Origin: an uncultured Acidimicrobiaceae bacterium
GTDB lineage: Bacteria > Actinomycetota > Acidimicrobiia > Acidimicrobiales > Microtrichaceae
Length of the DNA: 5,765 nucleotides
Reading direction: 5' to 3'
Assembly: GCA_937868025.1 (NCBI GenBank)
Contig: CALMLJ010000127.1
Span: 1-5,765 of the forward strand
Part shown: one piece after another, positions 1-4,937 of the stretch
Layout of the letters: each line of letters begins with the position of its first letter
Position numbering within the stretch: position 1 is the first letter of the stretch
The notes under the pieces: model-generated
Database searches by the model: none
Seen by the model: the letters and a program-made list of their open reading frames with translations, nothing else
What the model was told of the DNA's origin: nothing
Made by a program: the position numbers and the translations under genes

Positions 1-488
1 TAACGGGTGTCGGCACCGCGCAGCGCCGCTTCGACCGTGATCACGAAGAACGGCAACGCGACGAACGTCTCGGCCAGGATCGCTCCCACCGTCGTGAACG
101 TGAGTTGCACGCCGAACCAGTCGTAGAGCGGTTCGCCCACGAGCCCGCGGCGACTGAAGGCGGACAGCAACGCGACACCCCCGACCACCGGTGGCAGCAC
201 CATCGGGACCAGGACCAGGGCGCGAACGACCGACTTCGCCGGGATGGCCACCCGCGCCAGCAGCCATGCCAGGGGCATGCCGAACGCCACCGACAACACC
301 GCGGCGCCGAGCGAACAGACGAGCGAGAGACGCAACGCGTCGGTGGCCTCGGGGTCCGACAGGTCCGAGCCGAGCCGGCCCCACTCCACCTGGCGCAGCA
401 ACCCCACCAGCGGGAGGCCGAAGAACGCGAGGGCGACCGCAGCCGGGACGACCAGCATGATCGCCGGCCGGCGCCGCCTCGGCGTCAC
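1..488 (-). CDS. modB: Molybdate ABC transporter permease ModB (partial, C-terminus beyond left edge)
   Basis: Inner-membrane permease of the molybdate (possibly also tungstate) ABC importer, taking oxyanion from ModA. The first 162 residues are visible and the frame is open to position 1. It starts with GTG at 488-486 and overlaps the modA stop as GTGA. A GAGGGG ribosome-binding sequence lies 11 bases upstream, inside modA. Hydrophobic segments lie near residues 10-31, 54-78, 88-111 and 130-152, after an Arg-rich cytoplasmic N-terminus (PRRRRP). The fragment ends in EAALRGAD (153-160), the start of the EAA loop that contacts the ATPase. The motif VPMVLPPVVGG (94-104) is typical of ModB/CysT-type permeases. 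Identity also rests on the neighbouring modA. The second half of the permease and the expected modC are outside the window. A sulfate-type permease is the main alternative, made unlikely by the ModA and Mop-domain neighbours. Confidence 0.88.
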   Translation of the reverse strand, partial: MTPRRRRPAIMLVVPAAVALAFFGLPLVGLLRQVEWGRLGSDLSDPEATDALRLSLVCSLGAAVLSVAFGMPLAWLLARVAIPAKSVVRALVLVPMVLPPVVGGVALLSAFSRRGLVGEPLYDWFGVQLTFTTVGAILAETFVALPFFVITVEAALRGADTR

Positions 489-1333
489 GGGGCGATGAAC
501 CCCTCGGCCACCAGTGCCGCTCGACCGGCGGGGCCCGACACGAGGTCGACGAACGCGGCGGCGAGGTCGCGGTTGGCAGTCGTGTTGACGACAGCGATCG
601 GGTAGCTCGCTTCCGCGTTGTCGGCGGCAGGGATCTCGACGGTGTCGACGCCCGCGGTGGCGCTGGCGTCGGTCAGGTACACGATCCCCGCGTCGGCGTC
701 GCCACGGGCGACCGCCGCGAGCGCAGTCGCCGCGTTCTGGCCGCGGGTCACGCGGTCCTCGGGAAGGGTGACCCCGGCGCGACCGAGAATCTGCTGGGCG
801 TACCTCCCACACGGAGCCGTTTCGGCACACAGCGAGATCACCCCCGCCGACGGGAGATCTGCGAGCGTCGAGATCCTGTCGGGATTGCCGGGCTTGACGA
901 CGATCGCCATCGAGTTGCGAGCGAACACGACGGGCGAGTCGTCGACGAGACCGGCGTCGACAAGGGAGTCCATGTCGGCCGGATCGGCGGAGGCGAAGAC
1001 GTCGGCCGGCGCTCCCGAGCGGATCTGGGTGGCGAGGGTCTTCGACGAGTCGAACGTGAACTCGACGCTCGTACCGGGGTGGTCCGCTTCGAACGTGGCG
1101 CCGAGCTCGGTGAACACCCCGGTCAGGGAGGCGGCGGCGGACACGATGATCGAGCCGGAGAGCGGCGCACCCGAGCCGGCTGAGTCGGCTGAGTCGGCTG
1201 ACGCGGCCGTGTCGGTCGAGGTGGTCCGGTTCGCCGTGACGTCGGCGTCGCGTCCGCCGCACCCGGCGAGCAGCAGGCCGAGCGCGAGCGTCACCACGGT
1301 GGCGACGACGGAGCGGAACACGGACGGACGCAT
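485..1333 (-). CDS. modA: Molybdate-binding lipoprotein ModA
   Basis: Extracytoplasmic substrate-binding protein of the molybdate importer, 282 residues. The N-terminus is a lipoprotein signal: positive MRPSVFR, hydrophobic stretch 8-22, lipobox L22-A23-G24-C25, so the mature protein should be lipid-anchored at Cys25. A low-complexity Ala/Ser/Asp/Thr linker (26-60) follows. The folded domain from about 61 matches ModA: SAAASL (65-70), FDSSKTLATQI (94-104), SGAPADVFASAD (106-117) and GIVYLTDA (216-223). Tyr219 probably corresponds to the ligand-contacting tyrosine of E. coli ModA. C169 and C175 (CAETAPC) sit where actinobacterial ModA proteins often carry a Cys pair, and may form a disulfide (inference). 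Start choice is supported by GAGGG at 1346-1342, eight bases before the ATG and overlapping the upstream regulator's stop codon, which suggests translational coupling. It overlaps modB by four bases at its 3' end. Confidence 0.95.
   Translation of the reverse strand: MRPSVFRSVVATVVTLALGLLLAGCGGRDADVTANRTTSTDTAASADSADSAGSGAPLSGSIIVSAAASLTGVFTELGATFEADHPGTSVEFTFDSSKTLATQIRSGAPADVFASADPADMDSLVDAGLVDDSPVVFARNSMAIVVKPGNPDRISTLADLPSAGVISLCAETAPCGRYAQQILGRAGVTLPEDRVTRGQNAATALAAVARGDADAGIVYLTDASATAGVDTVEIPAADNAEASYPIAVVNTTANRDLAAAFVDLVSGPAGRAALVAEGFIAP
1178..1204 (-). repeat. Three 9-base tandem units in the ModA linker
   Basis: Two identical copies of ggctgagtc (1178-1186, 1187-1195; plus-strand spelling) are followed by a third with 7 of 9 matches (ggctgacgc). 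The unit is a multiple of three and encodes Ala-Asp-Ser steps in the flexible linker behind the lipid anchor of ModA. It probably varies in length between strains by slippage without breaking the frame. Confidence 0.7.
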
Positions 1334-1344
1334 CGTCGCCGCCC

Positions 1345-1749
1345 TCAGCTCGTCGGTGGCGGCACTTCGACCACCACGTTCGTCGACTTGATGGCCGCGG
1401 TGGCGACATCGCCCGGTTCGAGCCCGAGTTCGTCAACCGCCTCGCGGGTCATCAGCGACACGATCCGGTGCCGCCCGGCGTGGATCTCGACGATGGCGGT
1501 GAGTTTGTCCCGCTCGACCTTCGTCACGATGCCCGTCAGCCGGTTGCGAGCCGATTGGCGGAGCACACTCTCCGGTTCGAAGGCGGCCGTCTGGTCGAGC
1601 AGGTGGCGGGCGAGGTCGGCACCCGAGATCTCGCGGTGCCCGCCCCGGCCCCGCGACGACGCGAGCCGGCCGTCGTCGCACCACCGACGCACCGTCTCGG
1701 GGCTGATCCCGAGGAGGTCGGCAACCTCGGAGGTCCGATACCAACGCAT
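1345..1749 (-). CDS. MerR/excisionase-type HTH regulator with Mop/TOBE molybdate-binding domain
   Basis: Predicted transcriptional regulator of molybdate uptake, 134 residues. Residues 3-52 form a helix-turn-helix of the MerR/excisionase kind (YRTSEVADLLGISPETVRRW, then a GHREI-type wing). Residues about 68-130 form one Mop/TOBE domain (RLTGIVTKVERDKLTAIVEI... LMTREAVDELGLEPGDVATAAIKSTNVVVEV), the fold that binds molybdate or tungstate in ModE and molbindins. Its role is like ModE, but the DNA-binding domain is a different family, so I do not assign modE. It is first in line before modA, 11 bases away. The ATG has no Shine-Dalgarno sequence upstream. A TAGATT -10 box ends seven bases before it, so the message is probably leaderless. 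A palindrome over the presumed -35 region suggests autoregulation. It could act as repressor or activator; the sequence does not decide this. Confidence 0.85.
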   Translation of the reverse strand: MRWYRTSEVADLLGISPETVRRWCDDGRLASSRGRGGHREISGADLARHLLDQTAAFEPESVLRQSARNRLTGIVTKVERDKLTAIVEIHAGRHRIVSLMTREAVDELGLEPGDVATAAIKSTNVVVEVPPPTS

Positions 1750-1756
1750 GTGGGGT

Positions 1757-1762
1757 AATCTA
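1757..1762 (-). promoter_or_regulatory. Putative -10 box (TAGATT) of the regulator-modAB operon
   Basis: Read on the minus strand, TAGATT fits the actinobacterial TAnnnT -10 pattern. Seven bases separate it from the ATG at 1749, which puts the expected transcription start at or within a base of the A of the ATG. No ribosome-binding sequence lies between, consistent with a leaderless mRNA. A -35 element 17 bases further up would be CCAACA (1785-1780), a poor match to TTGACA that lies inside the palindrome. The promoter may therefore be weak or activator-dependent. Confidence 0.5.
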
Positions 1763-1770
1763 GCCGCTCA

Positions 1771-1786
1771 GCCAACATATGTTGGC
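1771..1786. promoter_or_regulatory. Perfect 16-base palindrome, candidate operator of the mod regulator
   Basis: GCCAACATATGTTGGC is its own reverse complement over all 16 bases, with an AT-rich centre in otherwise GC-rich DNA. It lies in the 50-base gap between the amidase stop and the regulator start, 8 bases upstream of the -10 box, and covers the -35 position. A zero-spacer dyad suits binding by a dimeric HTH protein. It cannot fold into a hairpin without melting its centre, so a terminator for the amidase gene is less likely. That the adjacent Mop-domain regulator binds here is inference from position. Confidence 0.6.
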
Positions 1787-1799
1787 CGCGAGCGCCCTC

Positions 1800-2945
1800 T
1801 CAGCCTGCGGATGTGGGCGGCGGATCGGTCGGCGGCGGGTCGACCGGGGCGACGGTCGTAGTGGGATCCGGCGGCGCGGTCGTGGTCGTCGTGGTCGAGG
1901 TGGTGGTGGTGGTCGACGTGGTCGTGGTGGTCGCGAGGAGCTGCAACGAACCGGGAAGGAAATCGAGGAGGCCATCGCCGGTGACGTCGGCGGAGAGCTG
2001 CTGGTCGTCGGGAACCTTGCCGACGAAGCGGACCACCGCTCGTGCCAGCGCCCGGGCGATCTGGAGGTAGGACAGTTCGTCGGAGAGCATGGCCGCGTCG
2101 GTGCCGTTCTTGAGGTTGCCGAGCTCGGCGAGGATCGCCGGCCGGTTGGCCGTGTTGAGGTTCGCCAGGTCGTTGCGCTCCTGCACCCCGTTGGTCCCGA
2201 CATAGTTGGCGGGACGACCACCGATCACCATGAGCTCGTCGCGGACCATGCCGGCCAGGCGGGCCGACTCGGCCACGCCGTCGGGATCGAGGGTCGGCTT
2301 GGCTGCTGGGTAGATGATGTGGAACCCCGACGACCCCGGGCCACTGCCGTCGGCGTGGATGGAGATGAGCGCGGTGGCGTTCGCGTCGCGGGCGATCGCT
2401 CCCCGCTCGTCGGCGCACGGACCGAACCCGTCGAGGTCGCCGTGGGTGAGGATCACCTCGGCGCCGATGCCGCGCAGGATCGTCGACAGGCGCGTCCCGA
2501 CCTCCCAGTTGATCCGCATCTCGTCGAGCCCGGCGTTGGTCGACGACCCGGCGGTGTTGCAGAGCGGCCCGTCGCCATCGAGGCTGCCGGCGCGTTGCAC
2601 GTCGGAGTACTTGTAGTTCTGTCCGTTGTGGCCGGGGTCGACCACGATGACGGTGCCGAGCAGCGGACCGGCCTTGGTCGGCCCCTGACGGAGCGGCAGC
2701 GCCCGCGGGGGCATGGTCGTGGTCGGACCGGCGGTCGTCGTCGACTCGCCGGGCGCAGTCGAGGTGACGGCGTCGGAATCGGCGTCGATCTCGTCGTCGC
2801 CCGAGCCCCCGACCGCCGCCAGGTCGACTCGTTGGCCGGTCGGACCGCCGAGCGACCGGCTCACGACGGCGATGCCGAGCGCCAGGACGGCCACGCTGAC
2901 GGCGACCGAGATCCACTGCCGTGCCGTCATGGGTGGCGGCTCCAT
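1800..2945 (-). CDS. Membrane-anchored N-acetylmuramoyl-L-alanine amidase (Amidase_3, zinc-dependent)
   Basis: Peptidoglycan hydrolase predicted to cut the bond between N-acetylmuramic acid and the stem-peptide L-alanine outside the cell membrane; 381 residues. A short N-terminus precedes one membrane segment (about 11-29), then a Thr/Pro/acidic linker (30-95). The Amidase_3 domain spans about 97-307. Visible zinc ligands are H106 (VVDPGHNG), E148 (INWEVG) and H197 (SIHADG), and the catalytic glutamate is E274 (AILAELGN). C129 and C177 could pair. After the domain come a DxxGDGxxD motif (320-328) and a Thr-rich, Pro-ending tail (339-381). Two starts are possible. The ATG at 2945 has a TAnnnT box six bases upstream and may be leaderless. 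The ATG at 2930 (Met6) has GGAG nine bases upstream. Both keep the membrane segment. It is divergent from tetR, with no functional link to the mod genes apparent. The segment could be an uncleaved anchor or a signal peptide. Confidence 0.9.
   Translation of the reverse strand: MEPPPMTARQWISVAVSVAVLALGIAVVSRSLGGPTGQRVDLAAVGGSGDDEIDADSDAVTSTAPGESTTTAGPTTTMPPRALPLRQGPTKAGPLLGTVIVVDPGHNGQNYKYSDVQRAGSLDGDGPLCNTAGSSTNAGLDEMRINWEVGTRLSTILRGIGAEVILTHGDLDGFGPCADERGAIARDANATALISIHADGSGPGSSGFHIIYPAAKPTLDPDGVAESARLAGMVRDELMVIGGRPANYVGTNGVQERNDLANLNTANRPAILAELGNLKNGTDAAMLSDELSYLQIARALARAVVRFVGKVPDDQQLSADVTGDGLLDFLPGSLQLLATTTTTSTTTTTSTTTTTTAPPDPTTTVAPVDPPPTDPPPTSAG
1878..1931 (-). repeat. Low-complexity Thr-codon tract in the amidase tail
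   Basis: Eighteen successive codons encode 16 threonines and 2 serines (residues 339-356), mostly ACC and ACG, appearing on the plus strand as ggt/cgt runs. The codons are mixed rather than a pure trinucleotide repeat, so the peptide composition rather than slippage alone seems to be kept. Thr/Pro tails of this type act as flexible wall spacers and can be glycosylated in actinobacteria; glycosylation here is not shown. Confidence 0.75.
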
Positions 2946-2951
2946 TCGCTC

Positions 2952-2957
2952 AGGCTA
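2952..2957 (-). promoter_or_regulatory. Possible -10 box (TAGCCT) of the amidase gene
   Basis: On the minus strand TAGCCT fits TAnnnT and ends six bases before the ATG at 2945, the spacing expected if transcription starts at that A. No convincing -35 is seen 16-18 bases upstream (CCCTGA at 17). This is weak support, in competition with the GGAG-preceded start at 2930. Confidence 0.3.
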
Positions 2958-3005
2958 TCGGCGGGCTCCCGGATTCAGGGCGACACTCGAACCCGTCGGC
3001 GCGGC

Positions 3006-3031
3006 TTGACCCAGTTACATAACGCGACCAA
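3006..3031. promoter_or_regulatory. Symmetric candidate TetR operator and -35 region in the divergent intergenic region
   Basis: Within the 98-base gap between the amidase and tetR genes is the dyad TTG-n5-GTTA-n2-TAAC-n5-CAA. Both the inner (3014-3017/3020-3023) and outer (3006-3008/3029-3031) arms are centred at 3018.5. It also contains TTGACC (3006-3011), a good -35 match for the plus strand; a weak -10 candidate (AATGTT, 3030-3035) follows after 18 bases. A repressor bound here would block the tetR-P450 promoter and might influence the divergent amidase gene. Binding by the neighbouring TetR protein is inferred from position and symmetry. Confidence 0.45.
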
Positions 3032-3043
3032 TGTTTGTGCGAG

Positions 3044-3619
3044 ATGGCCACCCAGGGGGAACGACGGCGCCAGACGCGCACTGCGCTGCTCGACGCGGCC
3101 GCGGCGCGGTTCGCCGAGCGCGGCATCGCCGACTCGACCGTCGACTCGATCGCCCTGGCCGCCGGTCGCACCTCGGGCGCCATCTACGACCACTTCGGCA
3201 GCAAGGAGGGCGTGCTGTTCGCCCTGCTCGAAGGATGGGTGGACGATGTCGCCGCCGTCCTCAGCGCCGAGCTGGTCAACGCCGCCACCCTTCCCGAGCG
3301 CATGGCAGCGCTCTGGCGCAACATCAGCTCCCCCGCCGTCGGCAGCGGCCGGTGGATCGCGCTCGAGCACGAGCTCTGGAGCTACGCCGTGCGCAACCCC
3401 GCCGCCATGGAACGACTCGCCGAGCGCTACCGCGCGGCGTGGGCCGGCCTCGACGAACTGGCGGCCGGCGAATCGGGCGAGTCCGGCGCTCCCCTGCTGG
3501 CCGTCCTGCTCGGACTCGAGATGATGCGCCGCGTCGATCCCGCCGCCGTTCCCGACAGCACCGCCATCGCGACGCTGTGCGCCGTCGCCACCGCACCGTC
3601 GGTCGCCGACCCTCACTGA
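3044..3619 (+). CDS. TetR/AcrR-family transcriptional regulator
   Basis: Ligand-responsive DNA-binding regulator, 191 residues, a usual TetR length. The N-terminal domain (about 9-57) shows the family pattern: TRTALLDAAAARFAERG, then DSTVDSIALAAGRTSGAIYDHFGSKEGVLFALL, with the YDHFGSKE recognition-helix end. The helical C-terminal domain (about 60-185) should bind the effector and form the dimer; its ligand cannot be read from sequence. The ATG at 3044 was chosen because the family usually has only a short basic tail before the first helix. An in-frame TTG nine bases earlier (3035) would add three residues. No Shine-Dalgarno sequence precedes either, so the message may be leaderless. The gene lies 64 bases before a co-directional P450, its most likely target, and is divergent from the amidase. 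The last codons lie in a 19-base tandem duplication. Confidence 0.88.
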   Translation: MATQGERRRQTRTALLDAAAARFAERGIADSTVDSIALAAGRTSGAIYDHFGSKEGVLFALLEGWVDDVAAVLSAELVNAATLPERMAALWRNISSPAVGSGRWIALEHELWSYAVRNPAAMERLAERYRAAWAGLDELAAGESGESGAPLLAVLLGLEMMRRVDPAAVPDSTAIATLCAVATAPSVADPH

Positions 3620-3639
3620 CCTCGCCGACCCTCACTCAC
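3602..3639. repeat. 19-base tandem duplication across the tetR stop codon
   Basis: Units 3602-3620 and 3621-3639 match at 17 of 19 positions, sharing an exact 15-base core TCGCCGACCCTCACT (3603-3617, 3622-3636). The TGA stop of tetR lies at the end of unit one; the matching place in unit two reads TCA. Because 19 is not a multiple of three, gain or loss of a unit would change how the regulator ends or the distance to the P450 gene. No transposon hallmark is present. Confidence 0.75.
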
Positions 3640-3683
3640 ACCGACCGATCCCACCCGTTCCCGAACCATCCCGGAGTACCCCC

Positions 3684-4934
3684 ATGACCGTCACCGAACC
3701 CACCGCCGACCTGTCCGGCATCGACCTCCTCGCGTCCACCTGGGGTGCGGGCGAACCCCACGACCAGTTCGACCTCCTGCGCCGCGAGGCACCCGTGTTC
3801 TGGCACCCCGAACCGCCGGAGAAGGGCCCGGGTTTTTGGGCGGTCACCAAGCACGAGGACGTCCGCGCCGTCAGCCGTGACAGCGAGACGTTCTCCTCCG
3901 AGCTCGGTGGCACGTTCATCCCGACCCAGGAGGAGGAGATCCTGGCGCAGATCCGGCTCACGATCCTCAACATGGATCCGCCGAAGCACCACCGCTACCG
4001 GCGCCTCGTGTCCCGCGGCTTCACGCCCCGGGTGATCGGCAAGCTCGTCGACGACATCGGCGAGCGCGCTGCGAGAGTCGTCGACAACGTCATCGAACGC
4101 GGCGAGTGCGAGTTCGTCGAGGAGATCGCGGCGCAGGTTCCGGTGCAGATGATCTGCGAGATGATCGGCCTCGAACCCGAGCAGTGGCCCCGCATGTTCG
4201 AGATCTCGAACCAGCTCATCGGCTCGCTCGACGATCCCGACTACGTCGTCGAAGAGGGCCAGGAGATGATGGCGGCGATGGAGATCTACGCGCTGTGTGA
4301 CGCCGTCGCGGCCGACCGTCGCGAGCACCCGCGCGACGACATCATGACGGCGCTGGTCAACGCCGAGATCGACGGCGAACGCCTCGACGACATGGACCTC
4401 AACCTCTTCTTCGTGACGCTGGTCGTCGCCGGCAACGAGACCACCCGCAACCTGATCAACCACTCGCTGCTGGCGCTGCTCGACCATCCCGAGCAGGCCC
4501 AGATGCTGCGCGACGATCCTTCCCTGTGGGACTCCGCCGTCGAGGAGATGCTCCGCTGGGGCAGCTCGATCCACAACTTCCGCCGTACCGCCACCCGCGA
4601 CACCGAGATCCGCGGCGTGAAGATCAAGGAAGGCGACAAGGTGGTCATGTACTACGCGTCGGCCAACCGCGACGAAGACGTGTTCGAGAACCCGCACACG
4701 TTCGACATCCGCCGCACCAACAACGACCACGTCACCTTCGGCGGCGGCGGTGTGCACTACTGCCTCGGGGCCAGCCTGGCTCGCACCGAGATCAAGGCGA
4801 CCATGCAGCAGATCGTCGAGCGGATGCCCGACATCCACCTCACCGCGGAGCCCAACCGCCTGCACTCCGACTTCGTCAACGGCATCAAGACGATGCCGGT
4901 GGCGTGGACCCCCGGTGCGAAGGTGCTGTCATGA
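3684..4934 (+). CDS. Cytochrome P450, CYP124/CYP125-like
   Basis: Soluble bacterial class I P450 monooxygenase, 416 residues, full length. It uses O2 and two electrons from a ferredoxin/reductase pair to hydroxylate a substrate. Visible landmarks are: C-helix region DPPKHHRYRR (98-107); I-helix oxygen-activation motif AGNETT (249-254), with Asn-Glu in place of the more usual Gly-x-Asp/Glu pattern; ExxR at E288-R291; and heme-binding loop FGGGGVHYCLG with thiolate C360. Stretches such as NMDPPKHHRYRRLVSRGFTPR, GxKIKEGDKVVMYYASANRDE and NGIKTMPVAW resemble actinobacterial CYP124/CYP125/CYP142 enzymes, which oxidise methyl-branched lipids and cholesterol side chains. The actual substrate is unknown. 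GGAG at 3673-3676, seven bases upstream, supports the ATG. The preceding tetR gene is the likely regulator. No ferredoxin or reductase gene is in view. It ends three bases from the convergent protease gene. Confidence 0.94.
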   Translation: MTVTEPTADLSGIDLLASTWGAGEPHDQFDLLRREAPVFWHPEPPEKGPGFWAVTKHEDVRAVSRDSETFSSELGGTFIPTQEEEILAQIRLTILNMDPPKHHRYRRLVSRGFTPRVIGKLVDDIGERAARVVDNVIERGECEFVEEIAAQVPVQMICEMIGLEPEQWPRMFEISNQLIGSLDDPDYVVEEGQEMMAAMEIYALCDAVAADRREHPRDDIMTALVNAEIDGERLDDMDLNLFFVTLVVAGNETTRNLINHSLLALLDHPEQAQMLRDDPSLWDSAVEEMLRWGSSIHNFRRTATRDTEIRGVKIKEGDKVVMYYASANRDEDVFENPHTFDIRRTNNDHVTFGGGGVHYCLGASLARTEIKATMQQIVERMPDIHLTAEPNRLHSDFVNGIKTMPVAWTPGAKVLS

Positions 4935-4937
4935 CGC

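Noticed and set aside
618..1391. A 257-codon plus-strand frame opposite modA.
   Set aside because: Antisense shadow of a well-supported gene; Ser/Ala/Thr-rich composition and no domain.
1771..1786. The palindrome as a rho-independent terminator for the amidase gene.
   Set aside because: It has no loop spacer, no T-tract follows, and its position over the next gene's promoter fits an operator better.
1873..1935. The gtggtc/gtcgtg-rich stretch as a CRISPR-like or functional DNA repeat.
   Set aside because: There are no spacers and no regular unit. It is explained by mixed Thr codons of the amidase tail read from the other strand.
3035..3043. TTG at 3035 as the tetR start.
   Set aside because: It would add only Met-Cys-Glu, has no ribosome-binding site, and lies in the promoter region. 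The ATG nine bases later is the simpler choice, though not proven.
1779..3524. A long open frame (581 codons) on the plus strand across the amidase and into tetR.
   Set aside because: It lies antisense to a gene with intact catalytic motifs and then overlaps tetR in another frame. Its translation is Arg/Gly-rich with no domain, as expected for a GC-rich shadow frame.
3636..4865. A 409-codon open frame on the minus strand opposite the P450.
   Set aside because: It is antisense to a P450 with all expected motifs. The His/Val/Asp-rich translation has no recognisable family, and no ribosome-binding or promoter signal was noticed for it.
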